NCBI GenBank assembly: GCA_900708905.1 | Contig: CAADRB010000031.1 | Coordinates: 1,194,542-1,258,541, forward strand | Source of the DNA: Hymenolepis diminuta | Taxonomy: Eukaryota > Platyhelminthes > Cestoda > Cyclophyllidea > Hymenolepididae | Length of the DNA stretch: 64,000 nucleotides | Direction: 5' to 3' | Position numbers and translations under genes: made by a program | In this document: in pieces, positions 13,228-26,517 of the stretch | How positions within the stretch are numbered: position 1 is the first letter of the stretch | Layout of the letters: the number at the start of each line of letters is the position of its first letter | Notes under the pieces: generated by a model | What the model was told of the DNA's origin: nothing | Seen by the model: the letters and a program-made list of their open reading frames with translations, nothing else | The model's database searches: none

Positions 13228-16200
13228 GAGTTTAACATGTCTGCTTTATGCAAAAAAGCACGATTTGGGCATCGATCAACGATTAGTAAAACGGGACTAC
13301 ATATTAGCGCACGGCGTTTTAAAAGGTACAGGCAACAATCTAGCATCAGAGTTTTCTCAGTTAAGAACTGATATTAAGCGCGTTGATTACTTCGTGGAGA
13401 TACTGCGTACTGCTAATGGAGGTATGACATTTTAACCACTGCTACTATATTGCTTCAAGTAGCATACAAAAATATTCTTCTCTCGATGGCATTTTCCCCA
13501 AAAACAATGAAAGACTACTTTTGAAATCAGATAATGGCAAACGTGATAATGTTTCAAAAATCTGTCCTCACCAAGGAGTTGAAGTAAAGCAGAAGGACGA
13601 TTATTGTACGGCATTTCACGATTTTACGAAAGCAGTTTTCCATGCAGCTTCTAAAGAACAACTTCCACTGTCATTTGTTAAGAGATCTGATCTACTCTAC
13701 CATTTAGGATTATACAAGGAGGCTACACATGATATTAGGGAAGCCCTTGGGGGGAGTGTTTGTGATAACAATATTTTATTTAACATACCGAAACGAAATT
13801 ACTATTTTAAAACCCCTATGATTTAACGGCAAATAGCTGACAATGAATTCTATGTTAGCTAATGGTAGCTCTGGGCCATAAGAAAGAAGAAGATAGAAGA
13901 CCTGCTATTCTACTATGGTTCCTCTTCGATCCTTGATTAAGAAAGTGCATCTTTTAATACAAACTAGGCTAGATTGGCTAATCTTGCAGTAAGGAAACTT
14001 TATTTCCAAATACCAAACACAGAAGTGCAGCATTCGGAAAATTTTGTACCCAATAGCTATTTCTTTTTCATGAATTTTATTAATTTTGTTCAGACTATAA
14101 AATGTGTTTGCTCTTCTCTCTTCTGATCCATTTTAAAAATTCCTGTCAACGCTAATAGTAAATATTATTTCTTTGAAATTCGCTTACCCATACTCTAAAA
14201 TCAGGTCTGAGATGGTAGAAGCTCGGATAACTTTTGGAAAATGTTACAGGCTTCTAAATCAAGTAAGAAATGCAAAGAGCGAATTTAAAAAGGCGCGAAA
14301 ATTATTGAAAAGATGTGAAAATGTAAAAGAAGATGAATTTAGAAAGCTGGCGCTGAAGTCTATATTCCTCAGTAAAATTCCTGAGCTATTCAAACAACTG
14401 ACTGTATTTGAGTCATTAACCTAAACTGAGTGAGATAGAATCTTCTGAAAGTTCTCCTGTTTTTAAAAATACAGGAAAAACAATAGGTTGGATGATAGAA
14501 TTGACGAGGGACATAGCACCTGGCAAGTAAATTAATTAAATTCAAACTTTACTTTTTGCACTCTTAATCCCTTTTAATTGGTTTAAAACGCAAGTGAATG
14601 CTCAGGCTTAAGGTCTTGCTTCTTTGTTGGTTTTTTGCTTTTATATTCACGGGTATTCATTACAATTCCTCGCTGATCTCGCTCAAAGATATTGATAGTG
14701 TTTCTCAAATCTTCATTTAACTCTATTATATTGAATTAAATATAGATTGATTGTTTGCCAAACCCCAGTTCATATACTGATTCAGTCACCTTTCCGATTT
14801 TTAACTTTGGTCAAATTGAGTGGGTAGATTGGCAGCTCCAAGTCACTCCAGGTTATCTGTTTGCGGCCTAATTCTGTGAAAATCCTAGTTTCCAGTAAGT
14901 GAAGATGTTCGTAGGCCGCAGCAAACATTGGGTCGGTGCACCAAAGCGTCTCTGCTCATTTACCACTTTGTGAAAAGTATCAATGGTTTGTTCTCATATA
15001 TGCGTTTGTTCACTTTTTAGTTTTCTCTTATCGGACTAGAACGATGACCACATTCAATTGCCTCTAATTTCTCTCCCTAAAAGGGATCCGGTCGGTCCCA
15101 ATAAATTCTTCTTTGAAGGCAATTAACATGCACAACTACATTTTTTATTACTTCATAATTTTTGTTTAAAGAGGGGCTTTATTAGAATTACACAAAAAAG
15201 ACATAATAGTGCATATCCAGTTTGGAAAACTTTTATATTTAAAAGTTTGCGGACTCCACTAAGAAACAATAGGACGTATAGTGATATTTATATAATGATA
15301 TCTTAATAATTTTGGAATAGCTACCCTTGGATTAAAATAATATATCCATTTATTTATAAGGCTACTTTTTAGATAAGCTGATGATAAAACGTAGGGAAAG
15401 AGTAGGAAGATATGACCCGTATAGTACGGAATTTTTACATCCTCACAACTAGAGAAGAATATGAGTTGTTGCTTTTTCTAAAGGTTTCTTGAAAATGCTC
15501 ACAATGTTGAATTTGATGTCGACATTGTGACTGACATTCTAACTACCCCAGATGTTGAGCCCTTGAGGTCCTTATTAGTTGTTGTGACCCCATCAATAGT
15601 ACAAAAAAGATTGCTTTCTTTTCTACAAGTATTCGTATACAATTAGCAGTCTCAGACCTCTCCGATTTTGCTCAAATTCCTATGGGGTGGAAATTTGCAC
15701 TTTTAGAGGCGATGATCAACGTTGCTGCCTCTTTTGGCCAAGCCAAAAGACTTTCTGACGTTTTTGATTAATTTACCTCAACTTAGACATTTGTTAGCTT
15801 TCTTCCAGTTCTCATTAGCAATTGGTGACTCAGAGATAGTTTTACGGTAAGAGATCTGGGGAGTGCAAGTTCTAATAGAGGGAGAAAAAGGCCGATCATA
15901 AAATGAAACGGCGTTACTATAGGAAGCATGGTCTAGAAAAAGCATTGATCTCGTGTGTCTTGCATTTCCATTAGTCAACTCTGCTTGCTAGCATGTATAT
16001 TTCCTTAATGTTTGAGTATGGGGGGGGGGGAGGCGAAGGCGATGCTAATACTATCGAAGCGAGAGCAAAGAATTACTAACTGTTATTGCCAAGCCAGAAA
16101 AGAGTGAAGAGTAAAAGAAGGATAGGCTATGCAATTCAGATAGGACCCTTTTTTAAAGGTGGTGCAGCGGTTATCATACTCGTCTGCAACATCAGAGGTC

Positions 16201-17187
16201 ATGGACTCAATATCTGTCGGTGCAGCGTGTGGAATGATCAACCACGTTGACTAAGTCTGGCTAATAATGGCGGTGGTGGAACTCATAGTTCCCACTAGAA
16301 GTACTCCGTGATGTTATTCTTCTACCCAAAATGAACATTCCAATATCACCTTTGGGGAATTCTATGAAGTTACACATATATTAACAAATTGAATAAGTAC
16401 TCAGGATTACAGAGAAAATATTATTCTACAGGGCCTCATTTGATTTATTTTCTCCACCAAGATGCTTACTGATATTTTACAAAGTAGAGGTTATGTTTTT
16501 CTTAAATAGGAGTAATAATATTTATTAAAGATTAAATTTCCGCCGTTGTCAATTTTGTTATTTTGCTATTTTTAGCTTGGTGGCTACCCTATGGACTGGA
16601 ATTATTCAAATAAGCAATAGATTTTCCGATAAACCACCAGCAGATTGCAATCAATAAGAGTGAATTCATTTGCATTTTGTGACATTGCAAGATGCGATCA
16701 GACAGTTAAACTATCATGTCCCGTCTATCCTGCATTTTCACTTATCAATCATTTATGTAATCCGTCAGCCATTATTAATGCGTCAACTGATGGTCTTGCT
16801 CTTCTAATAGCATAGAAAGAATTGAAAGCTGGAAGCGAACTCAGCATATCATATTATGACATATATGTTTAAAGGAATATTGAGGATCACAGAGTAAGGT
16901 TTAAAAATATGTACTTTTTTGAAGGCAAGTGTGAAGCCTGTGAAAATAGAGGGCCTGAAGATAATCCCGTGGAAAAGATTAAATGTCCCCGATAAACTTT
17001 GGGATTAAAGTTTACCGAAGGCTCCTGCTCAAATTGCAACTCAAACCTTCCCTTAGAGGAAGCAAATAAAGTGATTAATGAGTCGTACGCTTTTGTAAAA
17101 AACTTACCACATATAAAATGGACTAATACACAGGAACATGAACTCTCGTCTTTAATAGCAAAAGCTCACTTCCTACTTTCGTGTTAA
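13228..17187 (+). pseudogene. SMYD4-like TPR/SET gene remnant with in-frame stops
   Basis: Pieces in order on the plus strand: an open exon at about 13228-13421 with a TTTTTAG acceptor and a GGTATGA donor; a TPR segment at about 13480-13765 (EVKQKDDYCTAFHDFTKAV, then KRSDLLYHLGLYKEATHDI, matching the NRSAxxxHLGxYxxxLxDI pattern of SMYD4); a second helical repeat at 14195-14424 (MVEARITFGKCYRLL); and the SET end plus post-SET region at about 16624-17187 with YPAFSLINHLCNPSAI (SMYD: P-S-LLNHSC-PN), KELKAGSELSISYYDIY, FFEGKCEACEN and CSNCNSNL. The SET part is one frame but is cut by stops at 16618, 16630, 16813, 16870 and 16993. No MYND finger was found between 14.4 and 16.5 kb. Intron-like gaps remain, so this is a decayed gene or gene duplicate, not a retrocopy. 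The family is a lysine methyltransferase-like group; this copy cannot make an intact SET domain. The TPR exons could still be transcribed. Confidence 0.65.
16155..16270 (+). repeat. tRNA-derived SINE (copy A, best preserved)
   Basis: The head looks like a tRNA with pol III signals: A box TGGTGCAGCGG at 16160-16170 fits TRGYNNARNGG, and a degenerate B box (GGACTCAATATC, 16203-16214) follows a TCAGAGGTCAT arm at 16192-16202. A CGGTGCAG...GGAATGATC tail follows, and the same order recurs in reverse at 60685-60777. It sits within the SMYD4-like remnant. It is too diverged to be a functional tRNA. Confidence 0.6.
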
Positions 17188-17424
17188 ATAATTGACTTGA
17201 TGCCATGAGAACCTTTTCCACCTGTTGCTTTTGAATCTTCGTGTCAGCATGCGGTATATAGGATTGACCATTATTTGTTTCTTCATTTTAAGAAGTGAAA
17301 ATTATTACCCTCGTGATGAAGTGAAAAGTGGTACTCTATGGTATATTGAGCAAAAGTTTCTGTTAATGAATGCGATTTGGTAGGATCTAAACTTACTTCA
17401 AACAGTGAGTTTACCGAACACGAA

Positions 17425-17480
17425 ACAACGTACACATCTATCACGTCAGAGGTCACAGATTCGATATTCATTGGTGCCTA
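17425..17480 (+). repeat. tRNA-derived SINE fragment (copy B)
   Basis: CACGTCAGAGGTCACAGATT at 17442-17461, then CGATATTCATTGGTGCC, matches the B-box arm and CGGTGCA tail of the copies at 16155 and 60685. The A-box half is missing or unrecognisable. Confidence 0.5.
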
Positions 17481-17489
17481 GATAGTAAT

Positions 17490-20400
17490 CGATTGTAAGT
17501 GTTAAGAGGGGTTATTAAAATGTGAATTCTTCCTCAGTCTGAGAAGACTATTGGAAAGGGCTTCAATGCAATCAATTAAGTATTAGTTAACGTTTAAACA
17601 AAAATGTTTCCTTTCATTAGCATCAGCCTTATGCGCTGAAGTGCTGGTTATCATAATGATATGCAAATATTGCATTCATCAAATATTTATCTAATCATTT
17701 TTTTTATCTTCCCTCTTCTTACAACAACTGTAGGATAATACTGCCATGTTCTAAGAGAGTCTTAAGCAATTGTGGCTAACGGACAGATGGAGAGAGTACG
17801 ATTTAAACAATATTCATGCAAGTGGTCTATGATTTAAAATGTATGGTCTAAAAAGTCTTTATTAAGGAAAGTCTTACGGATTAGACATTTTAATATGAAA
17901 GGGTATATAGTCAATAAGAGGTATGAAAGACGAAAAAACGGACCACGAAGCATCAAGAGTGAAAATAGTAAGAAGAAGCGCCCATTGGCAAGATTATCTC
18001 TTTCAAAGCATCAGGATTGCCATTTTCAAGATCCAAATGCTTTCTAAGCTCCGACCTCCTAACCGAGCTTCTTCAACGCCGATAAAACAGAAAATAAAAT
18101 GAAGAAATGTTTCTCAATACACCACCTGCTTCTTGCAATATATGTTCTCTCCTAGTGCTTTTCTCTTTTTCTGAACCTTTTTGTCAGTTTGTTTAATAAC
18201 AATCATATTTTCTCTGTTTGAGAGAATTTTTTATTGTGTCGTAATGGGACTGGAAATTCTAAAAACTCGACAATTCTCCTGAACAGGGCGGGTTCGGACT
18301 TAATTAGAAGTCGGCCTAATAATGAATGGATCTAGTGGATGAGTTTAACAACTGATTATAATGTTTATCCTTCTAATATTACTTATAGATGGATAGACGG
18401 ATGCTTGTCTTTGAAGAAGAAGAAGGAAGAGAAAATGAATTCACGGCTTTTGACATTTTTGCTAGTTTATTATTCAGATCAAATCAGAAAAATAGAATTA
18501 TCGTTTTCTTGACATTTCGAAATCAAATATTCACATATCACTGAAAACGTTGATATTGTAGAATTGGAAGTTGGTTAAGGTAATAATTTTGCCAGCAAAT
18601 TCGAATTACTCAGCTCAGCATTTGAGAATAGTTGTCCAGACATACTCAATCACACACGATCCCTTGATTAAAAAGTAGAGGCTATTAATTCAAGATGATC
18701 GTTTCTTCTCATCCTTCTATTCTGTAATGATGCTAGGTCTGTCTATTTACAAACTATATTAAATCTTTATGACCTTTAATATTAACTTGACATATCTACA
18801 AGATTACCCCCAAATTATACTTTATTTAGACCACGCTTTCTACATATGTTTCACATCGGAATTCTGTCAGTCAAAATTATTTAATTGAGTATTCACAGTG
18901 ATTCTTTGAATTTAGTTAAAGCTTTCCCCTTCAAATACCTATATCAGTGCACCTATTTAAAGTTCGTATCTAATATACGAATTAAAAAAAAGGATGTAGA
19001 GGTTACAACTTCTGGCAGAGAGCTCTACGAGGTCTCATAATAAAATATTTCGTTTTGAAATTCTTATCTAACTCTGACTGGTAATTCTTACTTTTGAAGT
19101 TCTTATTCATGAAACTATTTTTTCCCTTCATTTCGTTGAAATATCTCCATGAAAGAAGACATCCAGCACTGCAAAATATAAGAAGAGTGGGTGTATAGCA
19201 AATTTATTTTTTATACGTTTGCACAGACGAAAAACTCACCCACTCAATTCAAACCTCTGATATTTCTTATCTACCTCGATTTAAAAATCACCTGAAGATC
19301 CATTTCCACTATCACATATTTTACTCTACCCACGAACTCAATGAAAGTAGATTGATTAGGAAGCATTTAATTAATTAACTATACGAGCAAGAAGCATTTT
19401 AATCAGGAAATCAAGGTTAAGCGTTCGATCAGGCAACAGGCAGGGCAGAGGTAGGACAGTAGAGCCTGCGTGTCCTTATTTTGCGGTCCATTCTTCCTAG
19501 TTTAAATGATTGGGTAGTAGCACCACATCCCTGTCTAGATTTCTTGGATTTATAGACCGGTTTATTGGCAGAAAGATTTTTGTTCCTGCTTACAATAATT
19601 ACCAATTTGATCATTAAAATTTTCTGCAAAATGCTTTGGTAATTTCGCTTGACCATACGCAGTGGAAGTTTCATATTTAAGAAAATACAAGAATGGTTGA
19701 AACGTTACCCATCAGAATGTTGTTCGCAGTATTCAGTGGATGGACTTTTGTGGAAAATCAACCTGCCATAACGCGTCGCCAAAATTTTGTAAGGTTTTGA
19801 TTAAATCCGCTGTTATAAAGTTTGTTACACGTGCACAGATCTTAGGGAGGGAGATTTAATCAGACAGGACTAATCTGGTAACCAGGTATTTTTGTACGTA
19901 TTTTCATACTTTAAAAAAATTTCATTATTTAATTAATTGTTCATCGAAATTTATGTTTGACATAATTTCATCAAGTTTAAAATCATAAATTTCGTTGACC
20001 ATAACAGGCCACCCATTTATTTCTTAATAAATGATGGTAAATTCAAGATTACTCTGCGTATTTGTACTATTTCACACTGTTACGCTGTGCACAAGGTCAA
20101 GTATATAAGTTATAATTTCTGCTGGGATAAATATTATTTTCTCTTTTCTCTTACATAGCGAAAGTATACCAGGCAAAGTTTTATCTCTTGTGTTTTTATT
20201 GGTCGTCATGCATTTTATTTTTGAAATAGGCAATGCCAGAATGAGTTGAAATGCAAAACGCAAAGTTGGCTATCTGCTTTCATTTTCATTCCCCTCACCG
20301 CATTGGCTCAAGTAAGTTTATGCCTGATACTTAGATTGAAGAATTTATTTCCAAATCACTTTTTTGTCAAAATTAGGCGACTCCCAGAAAATAGTGCAGA

Positions 20401-23400
20401 GAAATTTAGATTTATAGGGGATTTTTTCCTTTGATCTGAATGATATTTTCATTCAAGTACCACACCAGAACATTGTGAAGTCCTGCTTCCGCATATTTCA
20501 GAAAATATTTTACTAATGAATGACAATTAAAAGATGTATTTATATTAGGCGACTGCGTTTCATTTGATTCTTTCATTTAGATAGATATATTCGCTTATTT
20601 TGCAATAATATGGACTCATTATATTGACTCTGGCAACGATGTCGCATTCTGGTATTATGTTCTCCACGTCAGTCCGTTTATCTACAATTCACGAAAACAC
20701 AACGAAATCCAACGTTTTGACCTAACTGTTCACCGACCAATACTTAGATCATCTCATTAGCAACGTCATTGCTTATTTGTTCCTCGGTTCTCTGCTGCTC
20801 TTACTCTTACAGAATGCAGAAGCCGGATAACTTAATGTCTGCAGATATGAAATGGACAATAATTTCGTATTTCTTTCTCTTCCATGATACCCAGACCGGT
20901 GTCTATAAAGGAGAAAAATTTAATGAGTCTTCTTTATTTAAAATTCTTCCAACACCTCATTAACAATATTTCCAGTTGTTTATCTGTTGTTGTTTTGGAG
21001 CGGTACATAGGTTTTGGCCTGTCAAGTAATTGAATGTGAGTATCTGCTAATATTGACTATTAAAACCCATTTCTTAATAAGAAAAAAATAAGTTCAAATT
21101 TAGAAAATATTGTTATCACAAAATTTATCTTTTAACCAAGAAATTCAGCCTCCAAACTCAAAAATTGGGATTTTAGTTAATAATAATATTTAATTTCGTC
21201 TCTTGTAGTATTTACATTAGATGCTCTTATTACCTTACCGGTAAAATTTATTTTTATGAGTGATTAAAAAAATTCTAGTGATGATTTTATTTGTTTCATT
21301 TGTTTAAATTAAGTAAGGCATAATGCGACGACCTCATATTTGGCTCTATTTTGTTTATTATTTATTACAGTGTTCCAGAGATGGTTGTGTCCAAATTATG
21401 AAAATTGATTTAATTACGTACAATTAAAAGTCTGTGCTAATCATGTAATCTAATTAAATATAAATTTTAATTTTGGATTAAAGTCACAATTATAAATAAT
21501 TCACTTTATATAATACGACGAATTAAACTTATTTCCATTAAATTTCATCAAAAATTTGTTGAGGCCAACTTTGATTGATTGATATTTTACCTCGCGCTAT
21601 ATTCTTGTGCTCCAGAGTTCAAATGATAAATTCTATACCAGAAGTTCCTATGTGAGTTCATATCTGCGATGATCAGGGTTTGTTGACTGGTTGATTAAAT
21701 GGAGGAGTTTGACGTATTTGTCTATTTTGATATATTTTAGTTGCTTAGGTAGCTATTTAGTTCTACCCAAAACACGTTTAAAATAACTAAGCCTGTGTTG
21801 GTTTATTTAAGACTGAATTTCAATGATTTTAAAATAATGGTGCATTTTCATTTCATTCTGGCCGCTTTAGCTGGTTTGATCGTTGATTCATATGATATCC
21901 TTCTTATTGCAAGTCGTGGTGATTGTGCACTTACCGGGGCTCATTTTGCCTTTATTTTATGGGTATGTTTTATATAATTAAGTAGTGTGTCGTGCCTAGC
22001 AGTAACTCAGCTTGTTGATTAAGTATATTTGCGCATGGGATTCTAAGCAAATAAAACTGCGTCCGTGCACGTTTAGCTATTGACATATTAGCTTCTTCTG
22101 TGTGCGCTATCGCAAATCTAAACAAATGCGTCACTCATAAATGTATTCTAATATCCACTTGTTTCCTAATTTTTCCTTAAATGAATTGTGAAGTGATTAA
22201 TCTAGACTTAGTGATAGTTTATTTCAAATTCCTGATATGCCTCCTGAAAACATCTAATGATATTCCTTCCTTATGATTGGAAAGAGTTGCAAAGAATTGG
22301 CTTCCAAACCCAGTCAACTTTTGAAAAGTGGCACTGCACGCCCATTCGCCTCAACTCCCTTCAGTTAATTCTGACTTCATTTAATGTTTTATGGCATTGT
22401 TATTTTACATGAATCAGGAAACATTAAAAACATTCATAAATGGATAATGGTTTAATAATTAAATTGAAGAAAGGAGTTGTAGTAGAACATTAATAAAGTC
22501 ATAGTTCAGTCGATCTCTTGAGTCATTAGAAGTTGTTAGTTTTGACTTGAGGAATACATTTCATTATGACAAGTTCTTGTGTTTCCAAATTAAAATTTTA
22601 TCTCCTAACCCATAGGATCTTAACTAGAAACCGTTTCCAAGGTTGGCTGATTCGAAAGATTTACCATGCCACCTAAATGCCGTGTGTGGCTACTGCAATA
22701 CCAGCTTTATCTGAAAAATTGCACTCTCGGCTCAATGCACAAAATAAAGGGATTTATTTTAAATTAAACTTTAAAAACAAATTAAGTTGAATTAAATCAA
22801 TAGAGGAAGCGCCGTACTTTAAATAAAGAGGATTTAATAAAGCAACAAAATTCGATATATCTTCTCTTGATAAACATATTCCTTGACATTCGACTCTCAT
22901 TCAGTAAAATAAAAATGTCAAAACAAGATTCATATACGAAGGTCAAGTAAATTTAAAGTTATTAAATTTCCTCTGACTTTATAATTTCTTATCAAAAGTG
23001 ATTGTTTTGAAGGGTCTGATCTTTAATCTTTTAAATAACATATTTCTCACATTTAACTTAATAAACAAATCAGTTTTATCAATCTTACATTTGGAAAATG
23101 ATTTATTAAATTTAGTAATTAATTTATATTATATTTGGACACTGGTCCCGACATTTATCGTACACATAGAAATAGAAAAATTATTGTTCCTCTTCGTACT
23201 GACGAGTTTGTAAGTGATGTAGCGGGTTACTAGTTATAGAGGTAAATTGCAATTGTAATTGGAAGCAAGAACACCAAGGATTGTGTAGACCAGGTTGTAT
23301 TGAAGTAAGCTCAGTACAGAGTCTCAAGGGAATATTGGGAAAGGATTGAGCTACCAAAGATTCGTCTGACGAGCTTGGGTTTCCTGTTCGTATGTGTGTT

Positions 23401-23940
23401 TCGTGGGAGGCTATTTATAGTCGACTCTTTGGGTGAGGACACGCATAAGGATATGGTTGGTCGGGACGACTGTAGGAAAAGGAAGGGTCGGTGCAGACAG
23501 GACTGGTTAATAGGGGTGTTTACTAAGCAGTATCTGCTATATCGTCCGAGGTATGTTTACCTTTTCCGGGTCGATGAGACATAGGCCAGCTGAGAGAACA
23601 TGATGTTTGTTTAGGGAGTGCTCGGGTCACAGGAATGGTTAAAGGGTTACAGAGATTACTTGTGAGGACAGATAATCAAATTGGGTGATGAATCGGGGTG
23701 GTGAAAGATAAAATATTTCGGAGAAAAGGGGTTCATCCTTCAGTGGTAAGCTACAGGGCTTCTGTCATCTTTTTACTGAGTCAAATTAGTAGTATATTTC
23801 AGAACTTAATTATAGTAAACCTTTCTTTTAACATTACATTTATTCCTACATCCTACCCGTAAGGGAAAATAAAGGTGTTACGAGGAGGAGTTACCAGTTA
23901 TAGTAATATGAGGCTAAGTTCACCAGAAGTGGGAATTAGA
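17490..23940. other. Noncoding AT-rich stretch
   Basis: I see no gene. Short frames (19429-19674 minus, 20769-20963 plus, 21795-21977 plus, 22998-23213 plus, 23375-23584 plus) lack family motifs. A short basic ATG frame starts near 17895. The stretch is mostly low-complexity A/T sequence. Confidence 0.45.
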
Positions 23941-23945
23941 ACTAC

Positions 23946-24840
23946 TAGGTTGTAACAGAAGTTCTGTCCATTTTTGATTTGCATTAAAGTGAAAATTTTG
24001 TCAAAAATACATTTATTTAGTATTCAACATAGTCACCACTTTCGTTAATTAAATCTTCCCATCTTATCATAAGCTTTCTGACCCCTTCTTCATGGAATTT
24101 AGCCAGTTTGGACTCAAAAAACGAAACCAACCCCATTTCGACCCCTTCTCTTGAAATGAGCCTTTGTCCCATTAAATGTTTCTGTAAGCTCTTGAAAAGA
24201 TGAAAATCGGTTGGTGCAAGATGGGGAGAATATGGTGGGTGATGCATGACTTCCCAGCCAAATTCATCAACAAGATCTTTGGTTGCTCTTGAAGTGTGAG
24301 GTCTGGCATTGTCATGGTGCAGAATCACTCCTTTTCGATTGATCAAAGAATGCCGTTTTTCCTGCTGCTAACTGCTTTTAAACGAGTTAGCTGCTGACAG
24401 AAAACTTTAGATGCTATAGTTTTATTGTCACCCATTAGTTCATAATAAACAATTCCCTTCAAATTCCACTATACACAAAAAAGAATTTTTTCCCACTTCT
24501 CGGTTGTGGAATTGGCTTTGAAGCACGACTTAGCCGCTGTATTTTGCGCTTGACATTGTTGCGAAGGATCCACTTCTCCTCGCTGTTAGTTATGATTCGG
24601 TCTAAAAAGGGTGCTTGAAGTTCAGTTTACGAGAACGTGGTGAAACACAATAGGTCACACGCTGTTGCTTGTTGATTTCTGACAAATCCCATTTCCCAGC
24701 CTTTGAGACTTTCCCAGCCAAGTCTTTTCATTTCCCTATATATAGTCATATGGCGGCTTTCTTTAAAGGTTATGTTCAGTTCTCTAGTAGTGCAGGTCGG
24801 ATTTTCGTCAATGGCAACTTCTATTACAAATTGATATATA
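23946..24840 (-). mobile_element. Broken mariner transposase
   Basis: Minus-strand translation shows a mariner DD34D transposase. The intact C-terminal part (24346-24017) carries HHDNARPHTS with the second catalytic D, then PPYSPHLAPTDFHLF with the third, and ends in the usual RWEDLINESGDYVEY-like tail. Upstream, in broken frames to about 24836, are FLDRIITNSEEKW (where the family has GDEKW, so the first D is lost), NNVKRK, and a second helix-turn-helix-like part (TTRELNITFKES). The probable 3' terminal repeat is TAGGTTGTAACAGAAGTTCT at 23946-23965. No matching opposite end was found with confidence; an AGAACCTAA near 25026 is a weak candidate. Stops, frameshifts and the missing D make it inactive. 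Confidence 0.8.
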
Positions 24841-24849
24841 TAAGAGGTC

Positions 24850-26510
24850 CAGATTCTGTAAAGACAGTGAGCAGAAAGACAAGGAGAGAGTTGTACATAC
24901 GGTAATTAAGTAGAAGCTGAACATAGGAACTACTTACAGCGGTAATGTAGAGAAATGAGCCGGTTGACTTACATGGTTGGAGAAATTGGTCGGTATGGAT
25001 TGATGACAAGAGCTGGAGCTGTAGAACCTAACTCTCTGATAATGGATCGGGATGTATAGGTCAGGTTAGAATAAGATTACAAACAGATGTTTATATATCC
25101 AGAGGTAGCAAAGGTATTTAGAAAAGTTTAAAGATGAATTAGTGTGTGCATGATACTTAAGGAATAAAAAAGGGACGAAAATCTGAGATTGATACACTTG
25201 ATGATGTATGCGTAGATGTAAGAATTATACCAGCTATTAAGGCTTAGTATATTTGAATATATTGGGTTGTCATCTATTTTATAGAAGTTTCAAGGCCATT
25301 GGGAACGTTTTCACAACATTTTGCTTGGGCAAAGGGAAAGTATCCTGAAGTCGCTCTTACAAAAAAAGCATGCATTATACTACCACTCCCGTTTATTAGT
25401 ATTAAACAAGAGAGCTAGTCACGGGTGCACCACTTTTTCTTGATATATGTCCGATTATTAAAAGTGATGATATGTAGTATACTACTCGGACAAGCAGATA
25501 CACAGCCACTCTAGAGAAAGAAATTAATTTGGGGAATAGGTTGGAAAATGTGTTCCATGGTATTAGGAGTAATTTCTTGGAAGCATATATACTGCTGCCG
25601 ATGGCTCAATGAAACTCGTATTGAATCCAATGCTAGTGATAAGGATGACATTCATCAGCAATTTTACTCACTATGGCCAAATTTTATGCCCAAATATTTC
25701 AAACTTCACATTTTATGATTTCACCTTTAAGTTTCCGAATGAGCTCATGTCCGTGACATTCAGACTTCATTGGCTTATTGACAAATCATGCCATCTCGAT
25801 AAGTATGTCTAGATAGCTAAGAATTGTAATGGCAGTAGCATTAGCAGTGGCGAGAGGTAAAATTCGAATAACAAATACGGTGCCCTTACATAAATTATTA
25901 GTGAAAATGTATTAACGAGACATTTTTAATTATGATGCAGGATTTCTTTTGGAAATTCTAATTCCGCGAACTTGAAAGATGGAGAAACGATTAAAGGATT
26001 TTTTCGTTATCCCCTCGATTCTAGTTCTAATTGCAGTGATGTTTAAAAATTTACCTGAAGTAGTACTCTAAAACTCTACGAAATTAGTCATTTTTTTGAA
26101 ATTTTTCAACTTTCCTCTCCTCCCTCATACTACGGAAAATTTGCCCTCTATTTTGTAGTAGTTTGTTTATTTTATATTTTTATTCTGTGCAGCTTTAAGT
26201 CTTATAAATAAAATGCTACGTCAATTATGTTTATTTTATTTTCATGCCTGTAATAGGATAAACGGTAAACGATAGGAAATCTTAGTTCTTTCAGCTGATT
26301 TTTAAGTGAACTAAATTTTGTATAATGATCAGTGAGTACTCAATAGTACTCACCTGTGTTCTGGCTATCTGAAAAACCTAAAAATTAGTTGGGGGATCAG
26401 CTAATTAAAATAATGTTGCAGCCCCATAAAATATGGATGCAGAAACGTAAGCGAAGATTCGAAAACCTAACCCCGAACTCAAGCCCACCCGTCAAGATTC
26501 CAAAGGCCAC
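24850..26510. other. Noncoding stretch
   Basis: No gene seen. Short frames at 24669-24905 and 25609-25812 have no recognisable content; the first overlaps mariner sequence in antisense. Confidence 0.4.
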
Positions 26511-26517
26511 TTTCTAA

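Noticed and set aside
16155..16230. Functional tRNA gene
   Set aside because: The B box is degenerate, acceptor stems do not pair, and related copies elsewhere show it is a SINE.
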